Notes: generated by a model not told the origin, from the sequence alone. Counted from the first letter of the stretch, positions 43,957-55,225 are shown. The stretch is DNA of 64,000 nt from Arsukibacterium sp. MJ3 (GCF_000987765.1 NZ_LAHP01000017.1:23291-87290); one strand, 5' to 3'. Translations and numbers: made by a program.

Positions 43957-44721
43957 ATGAATCCTATTCAACATCAAAAAGGCCTGATTGTCATCACCGG
44001 TGCGGGTCAGCGGGTGGGCTTACACTGCGCCACTGAGCTATTACAGCAAGGTTTTCAGCTGGCAATAAGTTATCGTAAACTCACACCGGGTATTCGTGCC
44101 TTACAACAGGCTGGCGCGCATTGCATTGAGGCAGACTTTAATCAGCTTGACAGCATGGCGGTATTCATTGACGCTCTAGCACCCTATCCGGCCATTCGGG
44201 CTGTTATCCATAACGCCTCAAGCTGGCAAGCCGATCGTAAAGAGAGTTTAAGCGAAGGCCAAACTGTGTTAAGCCAGTTACAACAAGATGCCGCCGTATT
44301 TGATGCTATGCAGCATATTCATGCCAGAGCACCTTATTTACTTAATCGGGCACTGTTGCCAAAACTCATGGCCGGGCCAGATATGGCCGATATTATTCAT
44401 ATAACTGATTTTGTTGCCACGGTAGGCAGCAGCAAACATCAGGCTTATGCGGCCTCTAAAGCTGCACTGGATAATTTAACATTGTCGCTGGCCCGCAAAC
44501 TGGCGCCAAAAGTAAAAGTGAATTCAATTGCTCCAGCCTTATTAATGTTTAACGAGGGTGATGATGCGGCCTACCGGCAAAAAGCCCTAGCAAAATCATT
44601 AATGGCTATTGCGCCAGGCCCGGATGAAGTGCTGCAGAGTATTTTATATTTGCTCAGTAGCCATTATGTTACCGGCCGGATTTTAGCACTAGATGGTGGC
44701 CGGCACTTGCAATTGCCATGA
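43957..44721 (+). CDS. folM: Dihydromonapterin reductase FolM-like SDR
   Basis: A 254-residue short-chain dehydrogenase. NAD(P) motif is VITGAGQRVGLHCATELLQQG; an LHNAS-type variant is VIHNASSWQADRK; catalytic Tyr-Lys is in YAASKAALDNLTLSLARKLAPKVKVNSIAPALLMFNEGDDAAYRQKAL. This last stretch is nearly superimposable on E. coli FolM, which reduces dihydromonapterin (and dihydrofolate). The start ATG has no obvious Shine-Dalgarno. It is convergent with the HiPIP gene across a shared terminator. Confidence 0.9.
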   Translation: MNPIQHQKGLIVITGAGQRVGLHCATELLQQGFQLAISYRKLTPGIRALQQAGAHCIEADFNQLDSMAVFIDALAPYPAIRAVIHNASSWQADRKESLSEGQTVLSQLQQDAAVFDAMQHIHARAPYLLNRALLPKLMAGPDMADIIHITDFVATVGSSKHQAYAASKAALDNLTLSLARKLAPKVKVNSIAPALLMFNEGDDAAYRQKALAKSLMAIAPGPDEVLQSILYLLSSHYVTGRILALDGGRHLQLP

Positions 44722-44733
44722 TATTTAAGCAAT

Positions 44734-44760
44734 AAAAAAACGGTCAACTGACCGTTTTTT
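44734..44760. terminator. Bidirectional terminator between folM and HiPIP genes
   Basis: Stem CGGTCA / TGACCG extended by A/T pairs with A-run on the left and T-run on the right. Confidence 0.85.
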
Positions 44761-44773
44761 ATTTCGTTTGGCA

Positions 44774-45067
44774 CTAAGCTGCCTTTTTAGCCCAGGCTGC
44801 ACACCAGCCTTCACTGGCAACTAACTTACCAGGAAAAATAGCGCAAGGCCGCCACTCTGGGCCCGCTTCTCCCTGCACCAGGCTACAATTGTTGCAATTC
44901 TGGTCTGCTATTTCAGATTTATGGCTGTAACGCATTGCTGCCGCTAGTGGGTCGTCCAGTTTTAACTGTTCGGCCGCTAACGCACTTAAACTAATACTAC
45001 CGGCAGTAACGCCAATGATGGTTCCTGCTGAAATTTTAAAAAACGTGCGCCGATTTAAATTACTCAT
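44774..45067 (-). CDS. High-potential iron-sulfur protein (HiPIP)
   Basis: A 97-residue protein with a Tat-type signal (NRRTFFKISAGTIIGVTAGSISLSALA). The mature domain has four cysteines in the HiPIP pattern: NCNNCSLVQGEAGPEWRPCAIFPGKLVASEGWCAAW (CxxC, C, C). HiPIPs carry a 4Fe-4S cluster and transfer electrons in the periplasm. Partner is unknown here; no cytochrome gene is near. Shine-Dalgarno AGGAGAG lies before the ATG. Confidence 0.93.
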   Translation of the reverse strand: MSNLNRRTFFKISAGTIIGVTAGSISLSALAAEQLKLDDPLAAAMRYSHKSEIADQNCNNCSLVQGEAGPEWRPCAIFPGKLVASEGWCAAWAKKAA

Positions 45068-45253
45068 AATGTACTCTCCTACTTTTAATCGTTATTATAA
45101 TACTGGCAAAAACGCCAAGCGGTTTTGACCGACATCAAGTATATAGCACAAAAAACCCGTCTAGACTTTAGTCGCAGTAGTGGTAGTAATGCTTTACCGC
45201 ATACTAATTTCTGCCATAGTAACCTAGCAAATAAAACCGACTATGGAGTAAAT

Positions 45254-46780
45254 ATGTTGCCTTGGCTAGTTAATTTAAGCTTGCTTATTATCCTGCTTAC
45301 CGGCAATTGGCTTAACGCTGCCAGCCTGCTTAGTAGCAGTTTGCTGGTCGTAATATTGTTAGCTTTTTTTGCTGTGCAATATTGGCTAAGCCGTCCTAAA
45401 GCAGAAGCTGTGGTGGCATTACCTGAGCTGGACATCACAAAAATTGAGGTGTCAACGTCCAAACTGGCTATTGGATCGGCCGAAGTATCTTTTTTTATTG
45501 ACAGCCTGAATAACGACATTAAACACAGTGCCCAAGACAGCGCCAAAATTGCCGACAGCAGCGCCGAACTTGGCCGCTCCAGCAACCAATTAAATGACAG
45601 TTTACAAACTTTAAACCTAAGTATTCAGCAAACTGCCACTGCCTGCCAGCAAGCCGATCAGCAACTAGACTTAGGTGTTGCGGGCATAGCACAGCTAGCT
45701 AAGTCTGTTAGCATCTCAGCACATGAACTGGAGCAGTTACGAAATTCAGCCGACAACATTCAGCGTATTACTGAAGTCATTAACAATGTTGCCGATCAAA
45801 CCAACTTACTGGCGCTTAATGCCGCTATTGAAGCGGCCAGAGCCGGTGAGCAAGGCCGTGGTTTTGCCGTAGTGGCAGAAGAAGTTAGGGCACTGGCCCA
45901 TAAAACCTCGGGTGCTACCGCCGACATTGCCACCATGCTGGCTGAAATTCGACAGCAAAGCAGCAAAACTGCTGACCAAATGGGGTTATTGGTTAGCAAA
46001 ACCACCGATGTTCAGCAACAACTGCAGCAAGTGGCATCTGGTTTTGCCCATATTAATAGTGAAATTGGCCAGGCTGCGGCAGCCAGCGGCCAGTTAGAAC
46101 ATGTTGGCAGCCGTTTAGAAGACACCAGTAATGCCATTACCCAGGCGATTAACAGTATTAGCGACGGCCTTACCGCGATTGAGCAAAAAGGCAGTAGCAT
46201 TGCCATTCAAGCCATAGATTTATCAATGGAAACAGAAAGTATTTACCGAGAACTTAGCCAGCTAAATCATAACAGTTTTTATAGCCCTATTTTAAGTGAA
46301 GCATTGCAGGCAGCCACTGCAATTAGCGCGCTATTGCAGCAGGGTATCAGTAGTGGTAAATACAGTGAACAACAACTGTTTTCACAGCAATATCAGCCTA
46401 TTGCTAATACCCACCCACAGAAATTTCACACTGCTTATGACAATTATACCGATCAGGCGTTTCCAGAGGTTCAAGAGGCTATTTTAAGCCGTCATACCCA
46501 GATATTGTATGCCGGCGCGGTCGATTGTAAAGGGTACTTTCCTACTCACAATAAAAAATTTAGCCAACCCCTTAGTGGAAACTACGATAAAGACTTGCTA
46601 GCCAATCGTAGTAAACGTATTTTTGCTGATCGCACCGGTAGCCGCTGCGGCAGTAATACCGAAGCGATGCTACTGCAAACGTATAAAAGAGACACCGGTG
46701 AAATATTACACGACTTATCGGTGCCCATTTATGTTAATAATAAACATTGGGGCGGTTTTAGAATTGGCTTTAAACGCTAA
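45254..46780 (+). CDS. Methyl-accepting chemotaxis protein with C-terminal sensor-like domain
   Basis: A 508-residue chemoreceptor. Start chosen at the ATG of [15 protein letters not shown] because GGAG lies 6 nt upstream; an upstream TTG would add 43 unlikely residues. Two N-terminal membrane segments come with almost no periplasmic part. The signalling hairpin ([42 protein letters not shown]) follows without a HAMP domain. A ~120-residue C-terminal domain starts near [24 protein letters not shown] and includes [10 protein letters not shown] and [13 protein letters not shown]. Similar C-terminal modules occur in some alphaproteobacterial receptors; ligand unknown. Confidence 0.88.
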   Translation: MLPWLVNLSLLIILLTGNWLNAASLLSSSLLVVILLAFFAVQYWLSRPKAEAVVALPELDITKIEVSTSKLAIGSAEVSFFIDSLNNDIKHSAQDSAKIADSSAELGRSSNQLNDSLQTLNLSIQQTATACQQADQQLDLGVAGIAQLAKSVSISAHELEQLRNSADNIQRITEVINNVADQTNLLALNAAIEAARAGEQGRGFAVVAEEVRALAHKTSGATADIATMLAEIRQQSSKTADQMGLLVSKTTDVQQQLQQVASGFAHINSEIGQAAAASGQLEHVGSRLEDTSNAITQAINSISDGLTAIEQKGSSIAIQAIDLSMETESIYRELSQLNHNSFYSPILSEALQAATAISALLQQGISSGKYSEQQLFSQQYQPIANTHPQKFHTAYDNYTDQAFPEVQEAILSRHTQILYAGAVDCKGYFPTHNKKFSQPLSGNYDKDLLANRSKRIFADRTGSRCGSNTEAMLLQTYKRDTGEILHDLSVPIYVNNKHWGGFRIGFKR

Positions 46781-46844
46781 AAACACCACCTTATGTTAAA
46801 GCCGCATCGACCCGACGCTATAGTGTCTCTTCATAAGAAACCGT

Positions 46845-48425
46845 TTACTGTTTACTTCGGCCTGAAGAAAAACGTGAAATAATAGAACGTAAATTTATAA
46901 CGGTTTTCGCCAAACGCTGACTGGCATCTAAAGCAGCATTAGCCGAGTTTTGGGTTACCGATGTACTATCGGCAATTTCAACTATTTGCTGATTAATATG
47001 CTCTGCTACGGTGCTCTGCTCTTCTACTGCGGTGGACATTTGCTCGGTTAAAGCAGTAATAGTGCGCACAGAGTCACGGATATTGTTTAGCGCATCACGT
47101 GTGTGCTCAACCGTTTCAACCCCATGCTGAGCCGCTTTTTCACCTTGCTCTGAGATCCCGACTGCACTAACCGCTCTTTTTGTTAATACCGCTACAATTT
47201 TATGAATTTTGTCAGTAGATTCCCGTGTTTTTGATGCTAAAGCCCGCACTTCATCTGCCACTACACTAAAACCACGGCCATGTTCACCTGCCCGAGCCGC
47301 TTCAATAGCCGCATTTAGGGCTAATAAATTAGTTTGATCGGCTATAGTCGATATAATGTTGGCCGCTTGCCCAATCTCACTGGTTGAATCAGCAAGTTCA
47401 CGAACTGTTGCCGCAATACTGGCGACTGAATGGCTTAATGCATCAATAGCCGTTTTAGCGTCGTTGGCTAGCTTGGCGCCATCATCTACACTATCGAGCG
47501 CATCACGAGCACTTAACGCATTCGTTTGTACATTGCCAGCAACTTCTTGTATGGCAGCAGACATCTGAGTAATTGCTGACGCAATTTGTTGTGTTGCATG
47601 GCTTTGCTCTGCAACTGCAGCCGACGTAGATTCAGATTCTGTTTGAGTATTTTTAACAATAGCATCAAGTTCCGAGGCGGCATCGGCAATTCGAGTAAGC
47701 GCAGTGCGGCTTCTGGCGATTTCACAAGCCAAAGCTAATTTAACCTGGGCCTTGCTGCCGATATCACTAAAATAAGTTTCGGCAACCATGGTATTCGCGT
47801 ATGACTCAGGACTAATACTAATAATATCGAGTAGTTGCGTTTTTTGTTGGTAGGCTAACCATGCTGCTGAAATAACCGTTGCCCCAAGCACAATAGCGCC
47901 TGCTGTCCAGCCTGACAAACTACTCAGCAAAGCTGCACTGATAAGTCCCGGAATAAGAATAGGCGCAACAGACTGTAATGCTTTAAAGGCGCGATACGCC
48001 ACCGACAAATTTGATTTTCCCGCGCGCAAACGTCGATAAGCTTCTTCAGCTCGCGCTATTTCTTCAGCAAGTGGCACCACACGCACAGACTCGTAGCTGA
48101 CTACTTTACCGCCTTCCAATGCTGGCGTAACAAAGGCACTTACCCAGTAATGATCACCATTTTTACGACGGTTTTTTACCAGCCCCATCCAAACGTGGCC
48201 GTCTGCTAGGGTTTGCCACATTTCTTTAAACACCGCAGGGGGCATATCAGGATGCCTAATAATATTATGCGGTTTACCTATTAGCTCTTCTTTGGTAAAA
48301 CCACTGACGTTAACAAAGGCGGTGTTGCAATAAGTGATATTACCTTTGGCATCAGTGCCGGAAATAAGACGTTCTGAAGTAGGAAAAGTGTATTCTTTAT
48401 TGGTAACGGGTAGATTATTTCTCAT
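46845..48425 (-). CDS. Aer-type PAS methyl-accepting chemotaxis protein
   Basis: A 526-residue receptor. The N-terminal PAS domain (about 12-120) reads [42 protein letters not shown]...[17 protein letters not shown], typical of Aer-like redox/energy sensors. Two membrane segments (about 153-192) anchor it without a periplasmic domain. The signalling tip is [48 protein letters not shown] binding is plausible but not provable by eye. It is paralogous to the receptor at 50752-52296. It is convergent with the preceding receptor gene. Confidence 0.92.
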   Translation of the reverse strand: MRNNLPVTNKEYTFPTSERLISGTDAKGNITYCNTAFVNVSGFTKEELIGKPHNIIRHPDMPPAVFKEMWQTLADGHVWMGLVKNRRKNGDHYWVSAFVTPALEGGKVVSYESVRVVPLAEEIARAEEAYRRLRAGKSNLSVAYRAFKALQSVAPILIPGLISAALLSSLSGWTAGAIVLGATVISAAWLAYQQKTQLLDIISISPESYANTMVAETYFSDIGSKAQVKLALACEIARSRTALTRIADAASELDAIVKNTQTESESTSAAVAEQSHATQQIASAITQMSAAIQEVAGNVQTNALSARDALDSVDDGAKLANDAKTAIDALSHSVASIAATVRELADSTSEIGQAANIISTIADQTNLLALNAAIEAARAGEHGRGFSVVADEVRALASKTRESTDKIHKIVAVLTKRAVSAVGISEQGEKAAQHGVETVEHTRDALNNIRDSVRTITALTEQMSTAVEEQSTVAEHINQQIVEIADSTSVTQNSANAALDASQRLAKTVINLRSIISRFSSGRSKQ

Positions 48426-49005
48426 CTGGGCTCCTGCCGTGAAAAAACTACGTGACGGGCTTCTAGGCAGCTAAAACAAGTTTGGCACTGCTAGTGTAGG
48501 CGTAGCACAGCACCTTAAAACCGCTACACTAACAAGCCTAATCCATCGCGACGACGAAACCATATACAAAGCAAATGCCGCTGCCCATAACTGCGTATGC
48601 CAGGTAGAAAATTGAATATGACGCATTATTACATACTTTTGTAATAAAATCGGATTGATTTCCGTAGGAACTGATAGAGAAGACCTTATCAATTGCAATA
48701 CTGGCGTGCCAATATTGCATCAGTTTTTAAATGCTAGAAAGCCTCTGTAACCACGGAATCTCAGCCCAGGGATCTGTTTAATATTTCTTCATTTTATCAA
48801 ATTATAAAAAACAAACAATACGCTGAACCAAAACCACCTTATGCCGTACCTATTTATGCATAAGATAATAGTTTAGCTTTATTCAAACACTCAAAAAATA
48901 TTTAACATTTATATGAAAATTAGTTTTTTGGTTATTTATTAATAATTAACATTGCGAAGCACTGAACAATTTATGCAGACGCTCTTGCAAAAACGGAGTT
49001 CAACT
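48426..49005. promoter_or_regulatory. Divergent intergenic region between two chemoreceptor genes
   Basis: 580 bp with no convincing gene. It contains an operator-like inverted repeat at 48694-48719 (12-bp arms with one mismatch, 2-bp spacer). The part from about 48780 to 48950 is very A+T-rich. Short minus-strand reading frames here have no RBS or family resemblance. Confidence 0.5.
48694..48719. promoter_or_regulatory. 26-bp operator-like inverted repeat
   Basis: Arms TGCAATACTGGC and GCCAATATTGCA around GT, one mismatch. The length and symmetry suit a dimeric repressor or activator. Identity of the factor is unknown. Confidence 0.5.
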
Positions 49006-50589
49006 ATGATGGCAATAGCTTCAGCGGTAAATAATGTTGGCGTTCGCACTAAGATTTTATCTGGCTTTAGTTTGGTGTTACTTATTTTAATGCTCATATC
49101 GATAATCAGCTACATGTCGATGAACAGCCTATCAGAGCGATTTAAGCAAGTATCAGATGTTAAGCAAGTCAATTTACTCATCAGCGAAGCGCAGCAGCAG
49201 GAAAAAAACTTTATCTTGCGAAATGACATTAAATATTTTCAAATGGCATTTGATAAAAGTGAGCAGGCTAGAAAAATAGGTCAAACAAGTTTAAATCAAT
49301 TCTTTACCACCGAAAGTAAGTTGCTAATGCAGGAAGTGTTAGAGCAAGTCTACGTTTATCAACAGCATTTAAAAGAGCTTTCAACGGTTGATATACTTAC
49401 GAACAAAGCTGAAATCGACAGTATTGAACAAAAAATGACTCAAGCTGCCAGAGCAGCTGATGCTGCAGCTACCCGCTCAGTAGACTATCAACTCAACAGA
49501 CTTGATGATGAAACCAATAGCCTCGAAAGATTAATTGTTACGGCCGCGATAATTGCCACTGCCGTTGGTTTGTTGGCGGGTATTCTCATTACCAAAATGG
49601 TAGTTGATCCGTTGCGGCAGGTTGTTGAGGTTGCAGAAAAAATTGCTGCGGGTGATTTGACAGCAAACTTACCAACGGACAGAAAAGATGAACCAGGCCA
49701 ATTAATGCAAGCAATGCAAAACATGAGCCTTAGCCTGCGCGAGTTAATTAATAATCTTACTGCCGGAATTGTCCAGTTAGCTACGGCAACTGAAGAAATG
49801 GCAGTAATTTCTGAGCAGAATTCGGCTGGCATAAAACAGCAGAAAGAAGAGACAGAGCAAGTAGCCACCGCGATGAACGAAATGACCGCTACTGTTCAGG
49901 ATGTAGCAAAAAGTGCTGAAGCGGCTTTTAGTGCTGCTGCGGAATCAGCACAGCAAGCTACCCTAGGCGAACAATTAGTACAAAAAACCATGCAGCAAAT
50001 AAAAGCGTTGGCACATGAGGTAGCAACTTCAGCCAAATCCATTAGCGAACTGAAAGAACAAAGCAACAATATTGGTTCAGTATTAGATGTCATTAAAAGT
50101 ATTGCCGACCAAACCAATTTACTTGCACTTAATGCCGCTATAGAGGCAGCCCGTGCTGGTGAAGCGGGTCGTGGTTTTTCGGTGGTAGCAGAAGAAGTAA
50201 GGGCATTAGCACTTCGAACTCAGGAATCAACAGGTCAGATCGAGCAGCTAATCAATAAGTTACAGCAAAAAGCAGAAGCAGCTGTCAGCAACATGCATAA
50301 CAGCTCATACTTGGTTGAAAAAACGTTAGAAAGTGCGGACAATGCCGATGACGCTATCAGTGCTATTAATGAAGCCGTTAACAGCATTCAGCAGATGAAT
50401 CAGCAAATTGCCTCCGCGGCGTTGCAACAAAGCGCGGTAGCGGAAGAAATTAATCGTAGTATATTTAGTATTCGCGATGTCTCAGAACAATCGGCGGCAG
50501 CAAGTGAACAAACAGCAGCTGCAAGTAGTGACTTAAGCCGGCTTGGTAACAAACTGCAACAGTTGGCTGGGCAATTTAAAGTTGCCTAA
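49006..50589 (+). CDS. Methyl-accepting chemotaxis protein with periplasmic helical domain and HAMP
   Basis: A 527-residue receptor. The ATG at 49006 is preferred because GGAG lies 7 nt upstream; TTG or ATG starts 33-54 bp earlier lack this. Membrane segment 1 ([21 protein letters not shown]) leads into a ~140-residue periplasmic helical bundle (HBM/4HB-like, with ANN-type [14 protein letters not shown]). Membrane segment 2 ([20 protein letters not shown]) and a HAMP domain ([24 protein letters not shown]) follow. The tip is [36 protein letters not shown]. Receptors of the HBM type can sense organic acids; ligand is not known here. Confidence 0.93.
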   Translation: MMAIASAVNNVGVRTKILSGFSLVLLILMLISIISYMSMNSLSERFKQVSDVKQVNLLISEAQQQEKNFILRNDIKYFQMAFDKSEQARKIGQTSLNQFFTTESKLLMQEVLEQVYVYQQHLKELSTVDILTNKAEIDSIEQKMTQAARAADAAATRSVDYQLNRLDDETNSLERLIVTAAIIATAVGLLAGILITKMVVDPLRQVVEVAEKIAAGDLTANLPTDRKDEPGQLMQAMQNMSLSLRELINNLTAGIVQLATATEEMAVISEQNSAGIKQQKEETEQVATAMNEMTATVQDVAKSAEAAFSAAAESAQQATLGEQLVQKTMQQIKALAHEVATSAKSISELKEQSNNIGSVLDVIKSIADQTNLLALNAAIEAARAGEAGRGFSVVAEEVRALALRTQESTGQIEQLINKLQQKAEAAVSNMHNSSYLVEKTLESADNADDAISAINEAVNSIQQMNQQIASAALQQSAVAEEINRSIFSIRDVSEQSAAASEQTAAASSDLSRLGNKLQQLAGQFKVA

Positions 50590-50751
50590 ACCGTCTGTGC
50601 CAGGAAAAGTAATGGATGAAAAGCGTAAGGAATAGGAGCGGAACAGATTACATCCTGCTTAAGTTATTTCGCAATATTCACTAGGCTAGTGTCAAACATC
50701 TCTGTGTGTTAATAGCTTAGTGAGTTTATCGGATGTAGTGCACTCACAAAC

Positions 50752-52296
50752 TTATCGATTAAACTGCGCAATCAAACTCTGCTGGTTCGCTAACCTTTCG
50801 ACTAAGTCAGCCCCCAAATTTGCTGCTTCTATGCCATTGTTTTCACTTTGTGACGACATATTAGAGATTGTGGTAATGTTTTTATTTATCTGCTCCGCTA
50901 CAACAGCCTGCTCCTCAACTGCAGTAGCAACTTGTGCATTCAACTCAGCTAAAGAAAATACCTCCTCGTTGACTTTTTTCAACGCAACAGTGGTATGCCT
51001 GGCTAAGTTAACACAACTTGCTGATAGCGCTCGCCCTTTAGTCATTGAGTTGATTACAAAATCGGACTCCACTCGTAACTGATTTGTAAGTTTACCAACT
51101 TTGACAGTAGATTGCTGAGAACGCATAGCAAGTGCCCTCACCTCTTCAGCAACTACTGCAAAACCTCTGCCTTGTTCGCCGGCTCGTGCTGCTTCTATTG
51201 CTGCATTTAGCGCAAGTAAATTAGTTTGATCAGCAATACTACTTATTACGATCAACACTTCCTCAATTAAACGAGTACCCTCAATCAAACGACTAATTGC
51301 AGTGTCCACTTCTAACAATTGTTCAGATAATTCGGTTATTGACTTAGTTGTTTCGCTTACAGTATTTTGTCCTTGCTGACTCAGACTTAACCCATTTTGT
51401 GAGACATCCGAAGCCGTAGATACTATTTTAGCTATCTCATGCACAGTTGCCGACATCTGGTGAATTGCAGAGGCAACTTGATCTGTCTCACCTTTCTGGC
51501 TTGATAATATACTTGCCACGTCATTTCCCCGCTTAGATGACGTTTTAGCCGTTAAAGTCAGACTCGCCGAATCGTCACTTACCCGACCAACGACGGCTCT
51601 CATTTCAGCTTTGCGCATTTTTAATGCCAACGATATGTTACCCAACTTGTCATTATTGCCAGAATACAAATAACTCATTAAAGAGTTATTGAATATGTCA
51701 TTCGATTGCCTTAGTACTTCCTTATATTGGCTGCGCCAGATATAAAAAATAAAATTAGCAACAATTAATAGAGTGGTAAGTAAACCTTTTATAATGAGTT
51801 TTTCATTATCATAAAACGACAAAACCGAGAGTATCAAAACTAAAAATAAAATAGCTTGGACCCACTGAGTTTTATCTACTTTACGGTTAACCGATTTCGT
51901 TGTACCCGCTAAGTCAAGCTTCGGATATAAACCCTCTGCCCGCTGTTTAACTTTATCATCTAGAACCGTCCTCACTGATTGATACTCAATGACTTTTCCA
52001 GCGTTATCTCGTATTGGAGTCACAAAAGCATTAACCCAGTAATAGTCACCATTTTTACAAAGATTCTTAACTGGTCCCATCCAAGATTGTCCGCTTTTAA
52101 TCGTATTCCATAAGTCTTTAAAAGCAGCCTTAGGCATTTCAGGATGCCGCACTTTATTATGTGGCTGTTCCTTCAGTTCATCTAAAGAGTACCCTGCAAT
52201 ATCACAAAAACTTTCGTTTGCATATTTTATGTGGCTGTTTAAATCTGTAGTTGAAAGCAGGAATTCACTTTCCGGGAACAACCTTTCTCTATTCAT
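50752..52296 (-). CDS. Aer-type PAS methyl-accepting chemotaxis protein (second)
   Basis: A 514-residue receptor of the same plan as the one at 46845-48425. A PAS domain (about 10-115, [41 protein letters not shown]) is followed by two membrane segments (about 143-188, [16 protein letters not shown] and [17 protein letters not shown]). The signalling tip is [36 protein letters not shown]. Its DNA is visibly more A+T-rich than the 46845 paralogue, suggesting later acquisition. It lies 67 bp downstream of the multi-PAS GGDEF-EAL gene on the same strand, so the two may be co-expressed. Confidence 0.91.
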   Translation of the reverse strand: MNRERLFPESEFLLSTTDLNSHIKYANESFCDIAGYSLDELKEQPHNKVRHPEMPKAAFKDLWNTIKSGQSWMGPVKNLCKNGDYYWVNAFVTPIRDNAGKVIEYQSVRTVLDDKVKQRAEGLYPKLDLAGTTKSVNRKVDKTQWVQAILFLVLILSVLSFYDNEKLIIKGLLTTLLIVANFIFYIWRSQYKEVLRQSNDIFNNSLMSYLYSGNNDKLGNISLALKMRKAEMRAVVGRVSDDSASLTLTAKTSSKRGNDVASILSSQKGETDQVASAIHQMSATVHEIAKIVSTASDVSQNGLSLSQQGQNTVSETTKSITELSEQLLEVDTAISRLIEGTRLIEEVLIVISSIADQTNLLALNAAIEAARAGEQGRGFAVVAEEVRALAMRSQQSTVKVGKLTNQLRVESDFVINSMTKGRALSASCVNLARHTTVALKKVNEEVFSLAELNAQVATAVEEQAVVAEQINKNITTISNMSSQSENNGIEAANLGADLVERLANQQSLIAQFNR

Positions 52297-52363
52297 TATA
52301 AATCCTATTTTATTGTTTTAATTGAACATGTTGAGATTTAAGCTGGTTTTAATTAATTTGTAT

Positions 52364-54865
52364 TTATCTTAAAATCTTATTTTCAATTTGAGCGCTAATA
52401 AAATCCTTACGTTGTATAGCGTCACTTTTTATAGAACCAGCATTTATGGATTTAAAAATTTCATCTGCTGGCATTGGTTTGCTGAATAAAAAACCTTGCA
52501 TAAAATCACAATTTATACTTTTTAAGTACTGCCTCTGGTTTAGGTTTTCTACTCCCTCAGCCACTACTTTCATTTTTAAAGAGTGACTTAAAGAAACAAT
52601 TGCCTTACAAATTAAGCAATCACTTTCATTTTCAGGCAGCTTATTTATAAAACTTTTATCTATTTTTACCTCATCTATAGGTAGCCTACTCAGATAGCTT
52701 AAAGAGGAGTAACCTGTTCCGAAATCATCTAAAGCTATCGAACAGCCTAAAGCTTTTATTCCACTTAGTGTGATTCGAGCGGTGTCAAAATTTTGCATAA
52801 TGGCACTTTCAGTAATTTCAAAAATAAGACTTTTGTAGAGAATAGGATTTGTACCCACTATATTCAAAATTCTCTCTAGAAGACTGGGTTCAAATAATTG
52901 ATAAGCAGATAAATTCACCGATATGACTGCTCTAGATGTGTTTTTTAGATACCAATGCTCTAGAAAATCAATTGCTTGCTTAAGAACAATGCTACCTAGC
53001 TCTGCGATAAGTCCCGTTTCTTCAGCAATTGGAATAAACTCTACTGGTGAAATGACGCCTTTTTGAGGATGAAACCAACGTGCCAATGCTTCAAAGCGAT
53101 AAACTTCATCTTTTTCTGAAGGAATAATTTGTTGAAAATAAGCGACTATATGCCCTTCACTGATACCGCGTTCAAGATCGGAGACTAACTGGCGACGATG
53201 AGCTTTTTGTTTACTAAATTCTTCTTTGTAAAATAAGAAGCGATTTTTCCCAGACTCTTTCGCTTTATACATAGCAATATCAGCTTTTTTTAGCAAATCC
53301 TGCGCTTCAGTTCCATCTTTGGGGAAAATAGCAATGCCTATACTGGCCGTAATTTTGAAATCTTGACTGCCATAGACCAAAACGATTGATAATGCTTGAG
53401 AAATTTTAGATGCTAGTTTTTGAACCAGAACCTCTACCCCTGACTTATATAAAATTACGAATTCATCACCACCAAACCTGGAAAGTAGCATTTCATTTTC
53501 TACAACGTTGTCTAGCAATCTTGCTATAGTCGATAAAATGCGATCACCTTCATCATGACCTTGACTATCGTTAACTTCTTTAAACCCATCTAGATCAATG
53601 AACAACAATGACATGCTGCATTTTTCATCTTTACTACTAATACAATGTGCTATTTCTTCTGACATCCTTTCAATAAAATAACTACGGTTATATAATGACG
53701 TCAGTGGATCGAAGTAAGCTAGCTTTTTTAGCTGAGCTTCATGAGCTGTGATATTAGAAATGTCATTTATAGTAACAATATAAAATTTAACACCAAATTT
53801 TATTTCATTATCTACTTTTACAATAGATAACTGTACAGGAAAAATTTCATTTTTTTTATTTTTACAAGTAATTCTGCCTTGCCAATATCCCTTTGAATTA
53901 ATACTCTCAAGATTTTCTTTTTCTCCTAGCTCTGGAATAATTTTAAACAATGAAATACCTTCAAGAGAAAAAGCAGTATAGCCACTCATTCTTTCGAAAG
54001 ACGGATTTGCTTTTATAATTTTGAAATAATTGTCTGTGCTTATTGCCCCATCATACGAATACTGAAATATTGAATCAGCAACTCTCAGTTGCATCTGATA
54101 ATTATGTTCTAAGGTAATATCTTGAACTGTACCTATCATTCGAATCGGCTTGCCTGCAGCATCTCTATAGACTTTACCACGCTCCACAACATAACGAAGA
54201 GACTGGTCAAGGCGGACTATTCTATGCGCCACTGAGTATGGCGCATCACCTGATAAAGTTTTTTTTACTGCAGATTCAACAGCGTCTCTGTCTTCATGAT
54301 GGACAAAAGAAATAAAATTTTCGTAACTTACATTGAAGGTATTTTCTTTCAAGCCAAAAATAACGAATATCTGGGTTGACCAATGCAACTCTCCCGTTAG
54401 AATATTCCAGTCCCAAGCTCCGATATTTGCAATAGATTGTGATTCATTAAATAAATTTTTGACGTCATCAATAATTCTTTCATATTGTGTTGTGAGATTA
54501 TTTTCACTGACCGTTGCTAAAACGCATTTTTCATTTTGAAAGTTTACCGGTGTTAGCTCGATAAAAACGGCTTTACGTTCATTTTTTTTAGACATTATAA
54601 AAAGTGGGCGAGAATAACCCATTGCTTGTTTAGATGACTGGTGTTGAAAACCTTTAAATAACATGTTGTGAGATTCACAGAACTCTGGAGGGATGAGAAT
54701 ACTCAGAGGCATACCAACTAATTCTTCTCTACGATATCCAAGCAGCGTATTTACAGCTTGATTGACCCATTCAATAACGCCATTTGAATTAACTACTATC
54801 AATGTTTCTGAAAGTACATCTACAATTGTTTCTTGTGTAATTGTCTTCTTCAAAAAAAACTCCAT
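52364..54865 (-). CDS. Multi-PAS GGDEF-EAL cyclic-di-GMP protein
   Basis: An 833-residue cytoplasmic protein with no membrane segment. Three PAS/PAC domains come first: about 12-130 (ETLIVVNSNGVIEWVNQAVNTLLGYRREELVG), about 140-255 with a PAC motif (RMIGTVQDITLEHNYQ), and about 260-380. The GGDEF domain (about 385-550) has RFGGDEFVILY. The EAL domain (about 565-815) has YRFEALARW, IFEITESAIM and DDFGTGYSSLSYLS. Both catalytic motifs are intact. It is the most A+T-rich gene in the window, with many AAA/ATT codons unlike its neighbours, and lies next to insertion-sequence debris. Horizontal acquisition is likely. Confidence 0.92.
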   Translation of the reverse strand: MEFFLKKTITQETIVDVLSETLIVVNSNGVIEWVNQAVNTLLGYRREELVGMPLSILIPPEFCESHNMLFKGFQHQSSKQAMGYSRPLFIMSKKNERKAVFIELTPVNFQNEKCVLATVSENNLTTQYERIIDDVKNLFNESQSIANIGAWDWNILTGELHWSTQIFVIFGLKENTFNVSYENFISFVHHEDRDAVESAVKKTLSGDAPYSVAHRIVRLDQSLRYVVERGKVYRDAAGKPIRMIGTVQDITLEHNYQMQLRVADSIFQYSYDGAISTDNYFKIIKANPSFERMSGYTAFSLEGISLFKIIPELGEKENLESINSKGYWQGRITCKNKKNEIFPVQLSIVKVDNEIKFGVKFYIVTINDISNITAHEAQLKKLAYFDPLTSLYNRSYFIERMSEEIAHCISSKDEKCSMSLLFIDLDGFKEVNDSQGHDEGDRILSTIARLLDNVVENEMLLSRFGGDEFVILYKSGVEVLVQKLASKISQALSIVLVYGSQDFKITASIGIAIFPKDGTEAQDLLKKADIAMYKAKESGKNRFLFYKEEFSKQKAHRRQLVSDLERGISEGHIVAYFQQIIPSEKDEVYRFEALARWFHPQKGVISPVEFIPIAEETGLIAELGSIVLKQAIDFLEHWYLKNTSRAVISVNLSAYQLFEPSLLERILNIVGTNPILYKSLIFEITESAIMQNFDTARITLSGIKALGCSIALDDFGTGYSSLSYLSRLPIDEVKIDKSFINKLPENESDCLICKAIVSLSHSLKMKVVAEGVENLNQRQYLKSINCDFMQGFLFSKPMPADEIFKSINAGSIKSDAIQRKDFISAQIENKILR

Positions 54866-55225
54866 TTACTGTAGTAAAATCAAACTTAAAATTAAAATGT
54901 TTAGCAAAGGCCATAGAATACTTTCAGTTGATAATCAAGTTCTCAGGTTTAAGTAATATCTTGTGAATGTAGTTTTCGACTGCTTCCTGCCATTGCTAAG
55001 TACGATGATCGCTGCACCGAATTAATTAAATAAAATCGTTAAATTATAAATGCCTACTGTAAAGACCTTGCTTTAAGTAAGGTTTTTACAGTGCCCTAAA
55101 TTATACGATCGCATTAGCCTTGTCTACGGTAAAAACACTACTAACTATGTGGTTAAAGAAGGTAAAACACCTATTTTTGTAACAAGATGTAACAGAGTCT
55201 GTATTGATTAAATTTCACCTATGCA
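54866..55225. other. A+T-rich gap with a strong hairpin
   Basis: 360 bp without a supported gene. A strong inverted repeat lies at 55056-55092 (14-bp arms, one G-U, 9-nt loop). The rest is A+T-rich and shows nothing recognisable. Confidence 0.6.
55056..55092. repeat. 14-bp inverted repeat, orphan hairpin
   Basis: Arms ACTGTAAAGACCTT / AAGGTTTTTACAGT, one G-U pair, 9-nt loop. No gene ends immediately next to it, so it may be a terminator left behind by a lost gene, or part of a mobile element end. Confidence 0.5.

Noticed and set aside
45125..45253. TTG start giving a longer chemoreceptor
   Set aside because: No RBS and a poor N-terminal sequence; the ATG at 45254 has GGAG at proper spacing directly before a membrane helix.
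48694..48719. Possible sigma-54 promoter (TGGCACG...TTGCA on the minus strand)
   Set aside because: The GG and GC elements are 12 bp apart instead of 10, so spacing is wrong; the sequence is better explained as an inverted repeat.
48471..48720. Two short minus-strand reading frames in the chemoreceptor intergenic region
   Set aside because: No RBS, no family resemblance, and they cover the inverted repeat; treated as chance open frames.
55056..55092. Integron attC site
   Set aside because: Lacks the conserved attC core ends (GTTRRRY / RYYYAAC), and no integrase or cassette array is present.
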